In this document: in pieces, positions 5,927-13,156 of the stretch
Layout: each line of letters begins with the position of its first letter
Numbering within the stretch: the stretch's first letter is position 1
Source: Peptococcaceae bacterium UBA2264
GTDB taxonomy: Bacteria > Bacillota > Desulfitobacteriia > Desulfitobacteriales > Desulfitobacteriaceae
Assembly: GCA_002347475.1 (NCBI GenBank)
Contig: DDXI01000091.1
Location: 1-14,089 of the forward strand
Direction of reading: 5' to 3'
Length of the DNA stretch: 14,089 nucleotides
Translations under genes and position numbers: made by a program
The notes under the pieces: generated by a model
The model's input: the letters and a program-made list of their open reading frames with translations, nothing else
Told to the model about the DNA's origin: nothing
Database searches by the model: none

Positions 5927-7048
5927 TTGACGAATGACAAAATTATTCATCTTATTGGCGGTGAAATTATCGGTGGAGCGGAGTTGCATGTCCTGAATCT
6001 GCTCAGCAGTTTGGATGACAAACATTTTACAGCGCTCCTCGTTTGTTTAACTGATGGTTCTTTTGCCGGGCTGGCCCAGAAAAAAGGCATCTTCACTGCC
6101 AGCTTTCCGATGCGCCATCCTTTGGATCTGACCCTTTTGCCTGCTTTAACCGGCTGGCTTAGGAAACAAAACGCTTCTCTTGTCCACACCCATGGTTCAA
6201 GAGCCAATCTCCTGGGACGGCTCAGTGCCAAATATCTCAAAATACCCTGTGTCAGTACTTATCATAGTTCTTTAGCCCATGACTACCTCTCACCCTGGTC
6301 AGCACGTTTGGCTCTGGCCCTGGATAAACTGACCCTGCCCCTGACCGCGGGAATAATCACTGTCTCCGAACACCTGAGAAAAGAAGTGGCTGCCCGGGGC
6401 GGACAAAATATCAGAATTATTTACAACGGCTATCCAAGTCTGGATTTTTCTGAATCAGCTGCCCAGCGCCAGTATTTCCGCAATCTTTGGCATATCCCCG
6501 ATGATGCCGTTGTTATCGGAACAATTGCCCGTTTACACCCCACTAAAGGACATCATTATTTAATTCAGGCTACCGCGCGTTTAAAAACCGCCCTGCCCAA
6601 TATGCACCTTCTGTTGATCGGCGATGGCCCCCTGGCCCAGGAATTGGCAGCAGAGCTGCAACAAAAAAATTTGAACTATACAATAGCCGGCTATCTGCCC
6701 CAGGCCTACGAAGCCTTACCAGCTATGGACCTGTTTGTTCTGCCCTCACTGAGCGAAGGTATGGGGCTGGTTCTGCTGGAAGCCATGCAGGCCAGACTCC
6801 CAATAGTAGCCAGTGCTGCCGGTGGTATACCCGAACTAATTCGTCCGGGCCTGGACGGCCTGCTCGTCCCGGCAGGTGAGTCCGGGGCTCTGGCTGAGGC
6901 CTGTCTTTCGGTCCTGGAAAATCCCATGCTGGCAAAAGCTCTGACTACTTCTGCCTATCAGCGCTGGCCGCAGTTCTCTCTGGCTGCAATGCTTGCGGCA
7001 ACACAAATATTTTATGAAGAGATCCTGAAGACGAGAAACAAGACGTAA
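5927..7048 (+). CDS. GT4-family glycosyltransferase, substrate unknown
   Basis: This is the only plus-strand gene. From the TTG at 5927 the product is 373 residues, typical of GT4 (GT-B fold) retaining glycosyltransferases that use nucleotide-sugar donors. The N-terminal acceptor domain has GGEIIGGAELHVLNLL (11-26) and HTHGSRANLLGR (88-98). ITVSEHLRKE (144-153) leads to the hinge, then IGTIARLHPTKGHHYLI (197-213) opens the donor-binding domain. That domain has LLIGDGP (229-235) and the EX7E pair Glu277/Glu285 in SEGMGLVLLEAM, followed by GGIPELI. There is no membrane segment. The frame is open back to an ATG at 5762, but those 55 residues do not resemble the family, so I excluded them. It is convergent with the TagA-type gene. 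A role in teichoic acid or other surface polysaccharide is inference from that neighbour. Confidence 0.85.
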   Translation: MTNDKIIHLIGGEIIGGAELHVLNLLSSLDDKHFTALLVCLTDGSFAGLAQKKGIFTASFPMRHPLDLTLLPALTGWLRKQNASLVHTHGSRANLLGRLSAKYLKIPCVSTYHSSLAHDYLSPWSARLALALDKLTLPLTAGIITVSEHLRKEVAARGGQNIRIIYNGYPSLDFSESAAQRQYFRNLWHIPDDAVVIGTIARLHPTKGHHYLIQATARLKTALPNMHLLLIGDGPLAQELAAELQQKNLNYTIAGYLPQAYEALPAMDLFVLPSLSEGMGLVLLEAMQARLPIVASAAGGIPELIRPGLDGLLVPAGESGALAEACLSVLENPMLAKALTTSAYQRWPQFSLAAMLAATQIFYEEILKTRNKT

Positions 7049-7091
7049 GGTGCGACACCTGACCGTTAAGCCTTAATTCCAGAACCAATAC

Positions 7092-7811
7092 CTAAACAGG
7101 CCTAAATTTAAACTTAAGCACTTTCAATAGAAAGAGCGGCAAAACCGCTTGCCTTCTCCATCTCCGGGGGTCCTGCCCTAACCTGTAGAGCCATTCCAGT
7201 TTAAGTCTGCGGATCCAGCGGGGAGCACGTCTGACATCCCCAGCCAAAACATCAAAACTTCCACCTACCCCGATTACTGCCCCAGCAAGGTCCGGATTTT
7301 CAGCCAGCCAATACTCCTGCCGAGGAGCACCTAACCCCGCCAGTAACAGATCAGGATTAAATAGCCTGATTTTTTCTTTTACCCTGCCTTCGTCTTCGGC
7401 TCGAAAGTAACCGTGTTCAGCCTGCCAAACAAGGCCCGGATAATCCCGCTCAATTTGCCCGGCCGCTTTCTCTGCCACACCTGGTTGGGCCCCCACGAAA
7501 AATAGGCGCCACTTTCTTTCCCCGGCCAGAGGAAATAAGGCCTGCACTAAATCGATGCCTGTCACCCTCTCCCTTAACGGAGTTCCCAGAAATCCTGCCG
7601 CCCAAATAACCCCAAAGCCATCAGCGGTAACCAAATCCGCCCTGTTTATCAAATCTCTCAAGTCTTTATCCCGGGTGGCTGTATAAATTATCTCTGGATT
7701 GGCTGTAACCACTCTGAAAATCTTTTTTTCCTTGATTGCCTTAGCTATACGGTGGACAGTTTCCTCCATTGTTAAATCATCGATCTTAATACCCAAGATA
7801 TCGACTTTGAT
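7092..7811 (-). CDS. tagA: WecG/TagA/CpsF-family glycosyltransferase
   Basis: Family members transfer N-acetylmannosaminyl or related residues to undecaprenyl-linked GlcNAc at the membrane, the committed step of wall teichoic acid or similar polymers (GT26). Seen here: VVTANPEIIYTA and ADGFGVIW, carrying the conserved Thr and Asp thought to be catalytic (Thr31 and Asp59 counted from the TTG at 7796), plus RVTGID, FFVGAQPGVAEKAA, GLGAPRQEYW and GVGGSFDVLAGDVRRAP. The basic C-terminus fits membrane association. The start is uncertain. The TTG at 7796 has no ribosome binding site and cuts off the residues IKVDI that belong to the usual N-terminus. The coordinates given extend to the ATC at 7811, 9 bases after AAGGA. 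The gene begins directly behind the mbl stop, implying translational coupling. Exact substrate is unproven. Confidence 0.85.
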   Translation of the reverse strand: MKVDILGIKIDDLTMEETVHRIAKAIKEKKIFRVVTANPEIIYTATRDKDLRDLINRADLVTADGFGVIWAAGFLGTPLRERVTGIDLVQALFPLAGERKWRLFFVGAQPGVAEKAAGQIERDYPGLVWQAEHGYFRAEDEGRVKEKIRLFNPDLLLAGLGAPRQEYWLAENPDLAGAVIGVGGSFDVLAGDVRRAPRWIRRLKLEWLYRLGQDPRRWRRQAVLPLFLLKVLKFKFRPV

Positions 7812-7820
7812 AGAAACACA

Positions 7821-7825
7821 TCCTT
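7821..7825 (-). promoter_or_regulatory. Ribosome binding site of the TagA-type gene, overlapping the mbl stop
   Basis: Minus-strand AAGGA (7825-7821) overlaps the mbl stop codon TAA (7826-7824). It is 24 bases from the TTG at 7796, too far for normal use, but 9 bases from the ATC at 7811. No ATG, GTG or TTG in frame lies between. Confidence 0.4.
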
Positions 7826-8813
7826 ATTTAAAGATACTTTTCAGTACTATGCCTGTTCCCAGCACAACACAGGCAATTGGATCGTCAGCAACAGTGACAG
7901 GAAGCCCGGTCTCGCGGGAAATCCTGATATCGATACCGTGAATCAGGGATCCTCCCCCTGTCATGACAATTCCTTTGTCCAGAATATCTGAGGACAATTC
8001 CGGCGGAGTTCTTTCAAGCACTTCTTTAACTCCTCCGATAATTGTCTCCACCAGTTCCTCGACAGCATTATAAATTTCCTGAGAATTGACAATAACAGTT
8101 TTAGGCAGTCCGCTGACCAGATCCCGTCCCCGCACGTCTATCTGAGCATTATCAGGGCGACCTTCGCGAATTGCCGAACCGACAGCCATTTTGATCTCTT
8201 CTGCCGTCCGTTCTCCGATCATCAGGTTATATTGACGTCTGATATAGCGAATAATAGCTTCATCGAACTTGTCCCCGCCCAAGCGAAGACTGCGTTTACA
8301 CACGATACCGTCCAGGGACAAAACGGCAATATCAGTTGTGCCACCACCGATATCAATAACCATATTGCCACTTGGGCCGGAGATATCCAAACCTGCTCCC
8401 AAAGCCGCAGCATAGGGTTCTTCTATAACTTTAACTTTTTTGGCCCCTGCCTGATAGGCAGCCTGTTTTACAGCTCTTTCTTCTACCTCGGTTACCCCTG
8501 AGGGAATACATACCACAACCCTGGTTCTGAAGAATGGCCAGCGTTTACCGCCAGCCTTCTCGATAAAATACTTAAGCATAAGCTCTGTCGTCTGATAGTC
8601 GGCAATAACACCGTCTCTCATAGGCCTGATGGCCGCGATATTCCCAGGGGTTCGGCCGATCATCATACGGGCATCTTCCCCCACAGCAACTCTTTTGTTA
8701 TTCTTCCTGTTAATGGCCACAACTGACGGTTCATGCATGATTATCCCTTTTCCTTTGGCATAAACAAGAACAGTGGCCGTCCCTAAATCTATTCCCAGAT
8801 CTATCCCGAACAT
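7824..8813 (-). CDS. mbl: MreB/Mbl-type bacterial actin
   Basis: MreB-family actins form membrane-bound filaments that guide peptidoglycan synthesis along the lateral wall of rods. The 329-residue product has the usual length and all nucleotide-binding motifs: phosphate 1 GIDLGTATV (7-15), catalytic Glu131 in IEEPYAAALGAG, phosphate 2 DIGGGTTDIA (154-163), and the adenosine motif MTGGGSLIHGI (284-294). GRTPGNIAAIRPMRDGVIADY and LERTPPELSSDI are also typical. The sequence reads closest to Mbl from memory, and its place beside murA and fabZ matches Mbl in B. subtilis; mreB proper normally sits with mreCD, absent here. The ATG at 8813 follows GGAAGGGG by about 11 bases. It is the first gene after the murA terminator, so it has its own unidentified promoter, and is probably co-transcribed with the TagA-type gene. 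Confidence 0.93.
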   Translation of the reverse strand: MFGIDLGIDLGTATVLVYAKGKGIIMHEPSVVAINRKNNKRVAVGEDARMMIGRTPGNIAAIRPMRDGVIADYQTTELMLKYFIEKAGGKRWPFFRTRVVVCIPSGVTEVEERAVKQAAYQAGAKKVKVIEEPYAAALGAGLDISGPSGNMVIDIGGGTTDIAVLSLDGIVCKRSLRLGGDKFDEAIIRYIRRQYNLMIGERTAEEIKMAVGSAIREGRPDNAQIDVRGRDLVSGLPKTVIVNSQEIYNAVEELVETIIGGVKEVLERTPPELSSDILDKGIVMTGGGSLIHGIDIRISRETGLPVTVADDPIACVVLGTGIVLKSIFK

Positions 8814-8856
8814 AAGTACAAATGCCCCTTCCCAATCCTATCTCAGTAAAATACGT

Positions 8857-8886
8857 ATTGCCATTAAGCCGGGTATTCCCGGCAAT
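8857..8886 (-). repeat. Overlapping alternative hairpins in the mbl leader
   Basis: A tight hairpin GCCGGG/CCCGGC (8868-8873 and 8878-8883, loop of 4) overlaps a wider pairing ATTGCC/GGCAAT (8857-8862 and 8881-8886). The two share bases 8881-8883 and cannot both form. They lie 44-73 bases upstream of the mbl start, after the murA terminator, and might be a leader element or dyad operator. Confidence 0.35.
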
Positions 8887-8898
8887 ATTCCTCATCTT

Positions 8899-8927
8899 CA
8901 AAAATATAATCTCCCCGACGGGAGATT
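8899..8927 (-). terminator. Rho-independent terminator of murA
   Basis: In the minus-strand transcript AATCTCCC (8927-8920) pairs with GGGAGATT (8915-8908) across the loop GTCG, followed by ATATTTTT. The stem is a perfect 8 bp and starts 36 bases after the murA stop. It separates murA from mbl. Confidence 0.8.
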
Positions 8928-8963
8928 CGGCCTGGCCTGACTTGCGACAGCGCTAATGGATAA

Positions 8964-10211
8964 TTATTCCCTGGTAATCTGCGCTCCCAAACCGGCAAGT
9001 TTCTCCACGATTTTTTCGTATCCTCTGTCAATATGGTGGACACCGGTGATTTCGGTTGTTCCTTCCGCAGCCAGGGCTGCCAATATCAATGCTGCCCCAG
9101 CCCTTAGATCTGTAGCTTTGACAGGAGCACCGGTCAAGTGTTCAACCCCGCGGATCAAGGCACTGCGCCCTTCGATTTTTATCTGGGCACCCATTCTTAT
9201 CAGTTCATCAACATGCATAAATCTATTTTCGAAAACTGTTTCGGTCAGGATGGCTGAGCCGCGAGCTGTGCATAAAAAGGCTAAAAATGGCGCCTGCAGG
9301 TCAGTTGGAAAACCCGGATGTACCTGGGTCTTCACATCTACTGCCTGATAAATTCCATCCCCAGTTACCCTGATACCCTCATCTTCTTCAATAAAATTTA
9401 TTCCGGCCTCTTCCATCTTTGCCAGGAGGGATTCCAGATGAGCGGTAATTACATTTCGAACCAAAACATCCCCGCCGGCAGCAGCAGCCATCAGAAGATA
9501 ACTGCCTGCTTCAATACGATCGGGAATTATGGCATGACTGGTGCCATGCATTTCCTGAACACCCTCGATATGTATCACACTAGTGCCCGCTCCGCGAATC
9601 TTCCCGCCCATTTCATTTAAAAAATTAGCGAGATCGACAATTTCCGGCTCCTGAGCAGCATTTTGCAGAATAGTAGTCCCTTTTGCCATTGCTGCCGTCA
9701 TCATAATATTTTCGGTTGCTCCCACACTGGGAAAGTCCAGGTAGATGCTTGCACCTCTCAGATCCTTGGCTGTGACGTCAAGGAAGCCATGGTCCATACT
9801 GACTTCAGCACCCAAGGCTTCCAAGCCTTTGAGATGCAGATTGATAGGCCGGGAACCAATTGTACAACCACCGGGATGGGATATCCTGACATGGCCTTTC
9901 CGGGCCAGCACCGCTCCCATGATATAAGTTGAGGCTCTCATCTGGGAAACCAATTCGTGCGGGGCCTCGATTACATTTATCTGATCAGCATGAATTCTCA
10001 ACTGTGAGCCCTCACGCTTAATTTTTGCTCCCAGGGATTCAACAACACGTCCCATAACGCTGACATCCAGCAAGTCTGGAGCATCATCCAGAAGCACTGG
10101 TTCAGCCGAAAGTAAACTGGCAGCAATAATGGGCAAAATGGCATTTTTCGCTCCGCTGACTGTTACTGTACCCTTAAGTTGTTTACCACCTGTTATGATT
10201 ATCTTACTCAA
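8964..10211 (-). CDS. murA: UDP-N-acetylglucosamine 1-carboxyvinyltransferase MurA
   Basis: MurA transfers enolpyruvate from phosphoenolpyruvate to UDP-GlcNAc, the first committed step of peptidoglycan synthesis, in the cytoplasm. The 415-residue product has the normal length and the inside-out alpha/beta barrel repeats. Key residues are Lys22-Asn23 in SGAKNAILP, Arg92 in QMRAS, the catalytic Cys116 in HPGGCTIGSRPINLHL (the Cys targeted by fosfomycin), Asp304 in GFPTDLQAP, and Arg370 in TDLRAGAAL. Because the active-site Cys is present, fosfomycin sensitivity is expected at the enzyme level. The start is the TTG at 10211: an in-frame stop lies 12 bases upstream and GGGGGTGA is about 9 bases before it. 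It lies 231 bases beyond atpC, after the atp terminator, and has its own terminator, so it is a single-gene unit. Candidate -10 boxes upstream lack good -35 partners. Confidence 0.97.
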   Translation of the reverse strand: MSKIIITGGKQLKGTVTVSGAKNAILPIIAASLLSAEPVLLDDAPDLLDVSVMGRVVESLGAKIKREGSQLRIHADQINVIEAPHELVSQMRASTYIMGAVLARKGHVRISHPGGCTIGSRPINLHLKGLEALGAEVSMDHGFLDVTAKDLRGASIYLDFPSVGATENIMMTAAMAKGTTILQNAAQEPEIVDLANFLNEMGGKIRGAGTSVIHIEGVQEMHGTSHAIIPDRIEAGSYLLMAAAAGGDVLVRNVITAHLESLLAKMEEAGINFIEEDEGIRVTGDGIYQAVDVKTQVHPGFPTDLQAPFLAFLCTARGSAILTETVFENRFMHVDELIRMGAQIKIEGRSALIRGVEHLTGAPVKATDLRAGAALILAALAAEGTTEITGVHHIDRGYEKIVEKLAGLGAQITRE

Positions 10212-10344
10212 GTGTTGGATTCACCCCCGGCCTTTTGTGTCCGTTACTTTTCTGACCTGCTATAATTCTCCTTTACTATACTCTTTTCCTGCCGGATCCG
10301 CTAAGGTTATAGCAAATTTCTGAAATTATTCCTCCGAAACGCCT

Positions 10345-10374
10345 AAATAAAAAAGGCCCCCTTGCGGGAGCCCA
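10345..10374 (-). terminator. Rho-independent terminator of the atp operon
   Basis: In the minus-strand transcript GGCTCCC (10372-10366) pairs with GGGGGCC (10361-10355), with one G-U pair, across a GCAA tetraloop, followed by TTTTTTATTT. It lies about 70 bases after the atpC stop. This is the strongest terminator in the window. Confidence 0.9.
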
Positions 10375-10442
10375 CCTGATTATTTCAAGATACTGGTCAA
10401 TTAAATTCACGCTGGTTTATCACCAACCAAGGCTTATACAGC

Positions 10443-10850
10443 CTATCGCTGCTTTTCGGCCGCAGCGATGCGGACCATGGCCCGGCGCAGGGCAAACTCA
10501 GCCCTTCTGACATCAATCTCCATTGTCCGCAGACTTAGACGCTTTTCTGCCCGTTCTTTCGCCGCCGTTGCCCGTTCCAAATCGATCATTTCCCCAATTT
10601 CAGCAGTATCTGCCAGTACTGTTGTCTGATTATCAGCAACCTCGACAAATCCACCGGATAAGGCAATCTTCTTTTTGGACCCGCTGATATTATAGCGTAA
10701 GACACCCGGATTAAGCCCGGCAATCAAAGGGGAATGGTTAGGCAAAAATCCTAACTCTCCGTTTTCGCCAGGTACAAGCACGAATTCTACGTCTTCCTGA
10801 AGAATCTGGCCCTCAGGGGTAACTACCCGCAGTTGAAATGTGTCTGCCAT
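10443..10850 (-). CDS. atpC: F1F0 ATP synthase epsilon subunit
   Basis: Epsilon sits at the foot of the F1 rotor with gamma, links it to the c-ring and can restrain ATP hydrolysis. The 135-residue product has the standard two-part form. The N-terminal beta-sandwich (about 1-85) contains LRVVTPEGQILQEDVEFV, GELGFLPNHSPLIAGLNPGV and SGGFVEV. The C-terminal helical hairpin (about 90-135) is rich in Ala, Arg and Glu (ERATAAKERAEKRL). The ATG at 10850 is 3 bases from the atpD stop, with GGGGG about 8 bases upstream inside atpD, so translation is probably coupled. It is the last gene of the operon. Confidence 0.97.
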   Translation of the reverse strand: MADTFQLRVVTPEGQILQEDVEFVLVPGENGELGFLPNHSPLIAGLNPGVLRYNISGSKKKIALSGGFVEVADNQTTVLADTAEIGEMIDLERATAAKERAEKRLSLRTMEIDVRRAEFALRRAMVRIAAAEKQR

Positions 10851-10853
10851 CGT

Positions 10854-12257
10854 TTAAGCCCCCAATTTCTTACCTTTTTCCACTGCCTCTTCTATAGTTC
10901 CCACCATATAGAAGGCATCCTCAGGCAGATCGTCATGTTTACCTTCAACGATTTCTTTAAAGCCACGGATACTTTCTTTCAATGGAACATATTTACCAGG
11001 TGAACCGGTAAAGGCCTCAGCGACCGAGAAAGGCTGTGACAGGAAACGTTGAATCCGACGCGCCCGGGAAACAATAAGTTTCTCATCTTCGGAAAGTTCA
11101 TCCATACCCAGAATAGCAATGATGTCCTGCAGTTCCTTATAGCGTTGCAGGATCTGCTGTACACTCCGGGCTACACCATAATGTTCTTCACCCAAAACAG
11201 CAGCGGAAAGAATTCTGGAAGTGGAATCCAGAGGATCCACCGCTGGATAAATACCTAATTCAGTAATGGCCCGTGATAAAACGGTCGTGGCATCCAAGTG
11301 GGCAAAAGCTGTTGCCGGCGCAGGGTCGGTCAAGTCATCCGCAGGCACATAGATAGCCTGAACAGAGGTAATCGAGCCACTCCGTGTCGAGGTAATCCGT
11401 TCCTGCAGGGTACCCATTTCAGTAGCCAGAGTCGGTTGATAACCAACCGCTGAAGGCATACGGCCGAGCAAAGCAGAAACCTCGGATCCAGCCTGGGTGA
11501 AACGGAAGATGTTATCAATAAAGAGCAGCATGTCCTTACCTTGTTCATCCCGGAAATATTCTGCCAGGGTCAGACCGGTCAGGCCCACACGCAAACGTGC
11601 TCCGGGCGGCTCATTCATTTGTCCGAAAACCATGGCCATCTTACTGATAACTCCGGAATCCTTCATTTCGTTCCAGAGGTCATTACCTTCCCGGGTCCGC
11701 TCTCCCACACCGGCAAAGACCGATAAGCCGCCGTGCTGTTTGGCAATATTATTGATTAACTCCTGAATTAAAACTGTTTTACCAACGCCGGCACCGCCGA
11801 AAAGACCGATTTTTCCGCCTTTCGGATAGGGAGCCAGCAGGTCAACAACTTTAATACCTGTTTCCAGAATAACAGTTGAGGGATCTTGATCAACAAATTT
11901 AGGTGCTGGCCGGTGGATTGGATAATTCGTCTCTGAAACGACCTCAGAGCCACCATCGATAACTTCACCTAAAACATTAAACATTCTACCAAGGGTAATG
12001 TCACCTACAGGAGTAGTTATGGGTGCTCCGGTATTGGTAGCATCCATACCCCTTTGCAAGCCGTCAGTCGAGGACATGGCAACACAACGAATCGTATCGT
12101 TCCCCAGGTGTTGGGCGGCTTCCAAGGTTAAACTGATCTTTTGTTCAGGTACTACAACCTTAATAGCACTATAGATTTCGGGCAGTTCGTCGGGAGCAAA
12201 CTTGACGTCAACTACCGCACCAAGTACTTGTACTATCTTGCCGATATTCACAGGCAC
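10854..12257 (-). CDS. atpD: F1F0 ATP synthase beta subunit
   Basis: Beta carries the catalytic nucleotide sites of F1, three per complex alternating with alpha. The 467-residue product has normal length. It shows the N-terminal beta-barrel (GKIVQVLGAVVDVKF), Walker A GGAGVGKT (154-161), the catalytic GERTREGNDLW (185-195, Glu186), Walker B LLFIDNIFRF (244-253), SALLGRMPSAVGYQPTL, and the DELSEDEKL lever motif near the C-terminus. The start is the GTG at 12257, 4 bases after a perfect AGGAGG. It lies 29 bases after atpG and 3 before atpC. Confidence 0.98.
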   Translation of the reverse strand: MPVNIGKIVQVLGAVVDVKFAPDELPEIYSAIKVVVPEQKISLTLEAAQHLGNDTIRCVAMSSTDGLQRGMDATNTGAPITTPVGDITLGRMFNVLGEVIDGGSEVVSETNYPIHRPAPKFVDQDPSTVILETGIKVVDLLAPYPKGGKIGLFGGAGVGKTVLIQELINNIAKQHGGLSVFAGVGERTREGNDLWNEMKDSGVISKMAMVFGQMNEPPGARLRVGLTGLTLAEYFRDEQGKDMLLFIDNIFRFTQAGSEVSALLGRMPSAVGYQPTLATEMGTLQERITSTRSGSITSVQAIYVPADDLTDPAPATAFAHLDATTVLSRAITELGIYPAVDPLDSTSRILSAAVLGEEHYGVARSVQQILQRYKELQDIIAILGMDELSEDEKLIVSRARRIQRFLSQPFSVAEAFTGSPGKYVPLKESIRGFKEIVEGKHDDLPEDAFYMVGTIEEAVEKGKKLGA

Positions 12258-12286
12258 TAAACCTCCTTCTTGGGTATTCCGGCAGC

Positions 12287-13141
12287 TTATTCTAGGGCAG
12301 CCGCTCCTCCGACGATTTCTGAGATTTCTTTGGTAATCGCCGCCTGACGGGCACGGTTCATAGCCAGGGTCAGACGATCGATCATTTCCTTAGCATTATC
12401 TGTTGCCGAACCCATAGCTGTCATCCGGGATCCCTGTTCACTGGCCTTGCCCTCCAGGAGTGAACGGAAAATCAGGGTCTCGATATATTTGGGCAAAAGC
12501 CTGGCAATAATCTCATCGGGAGAGGGTTCAATAATGTATTGCTTTCTTTCCTGACCCTCGGCCGGTTCTATTGGCAATAACTTTATCATTGTTGGTCTGT
12601 TGTTGATTGCATTGATAAATTCAGAAAATACCAGATATATTTCGTCAAACTCACCCTCTTGGTAAAGACGAACTACTTCCCCAGCGATTTGTCTTGCCTG
12701 GGTGTAATTGGGGTTATCACCCAGCCCAGTAAACTCCGCCATGATCTGCACTTTACCGCGCCGGAAAAAGTCCCGACCCTTCCGGCCTACTGATACGAGG
12801 CCGGTTTCATTACTTTGTTCTGCGATAAGTCTGCTGGTTTTACGGATCAGGTTAGCGTTATAACCACCGCAAAGACCGCGATCTGACGTCATTAAAATAT
12901 ATCCCGTTTTCTTTGCAGCACGTTTCTCCAGCAACGCATGCTTCTCATCTGTTTGGACTTGCGTTACCCGCGACAGAACATCCTGCAGTTGCCGGGCATA
13001 TGGGCGGGCAGCAACGACTCTCTCCTGGGCTTTCCGCAATTTTGCTGCGGATACCATTTTCATCGCCTTGGTGATCTGCTGCATGTTTTTGACGCTGCGG
13101 ATCCGGCGACGAATATCGCGTACTCCTGCCACTTCGTTCAC
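12287..13141 (-). CDS. atpG: F1F0 ATP synthase gamma subunit
   Basis: Gamma is the central shaft whose rotation inside the alpha-beta ring couples proton or sodium flow to catalysis. The 284-residue product has the expected terminal coiled-coil helices: N-terminal RDIRRRIRSVKNMQQITKAMKMVSAA (most of it invariant in the family) and C-terminal ATDNAKEMIDRLTLAMNRARQAAITKEI. The middle Rossmann-like domain includes TSDRGLCGGYNANL. The first GTG (13141) is only 3 bases after AAGGAG, and a second GTG (13132), giving the family-typical start MAGVRDIRRR, is 12 bases after it; spacing does not settle which is used. It lies 15 bases downstream of atpA. Confidence 0.97.
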   Translation of the reverse strand: MNEVAGVRDIRRRIRSVKNMQQITKAMKMVSAAKLRKAQERVVAARPYARQLQDVLSRVTQVQTDEKHALLEKRAAKKTGYILMTSDRGLCGGYNANLIRKTSRLIAEQSNETGLVSVGRKGRDFFRRGKVQIMAEFTGLGDNPNYTQARQIAGEVVRLYQEGEFDEIYLVFSEFINAINNRPTMIKLLPIEPAEGQERKQYIIEPSPDEIIARLLPKYIETLIFRSLLEGKASEQGSRMTAMGSATDNAKEMIDRLTLAMNRARQAAITKEISEIVGGAAALE

Positions 13142-13156
13142 CTACTCCTTTTCAAT

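Noticed and set aside
7049..7091. Inverted repeat AGGTG/CACCT between the convergent GT4 and TagA-type genes as a bidirectional terminator
   Set aside because: Only 5 bp of stem and no T run on either strand.
8956..9932. Several long plus-strand open frames opposite murA
   Set aside because: They are antisense shadows of a fully intact murA, with low-complexity composition and no domain resemblance.
10212..10274. AAAGGAG at 10268-10274 upstream of murA followed by a 20-codon frame that overlaps the murA TTG start
   Set aside because: The frame has no standard start codon (only ATT/ATA after the site); too short and speculative to call a leader peptide.
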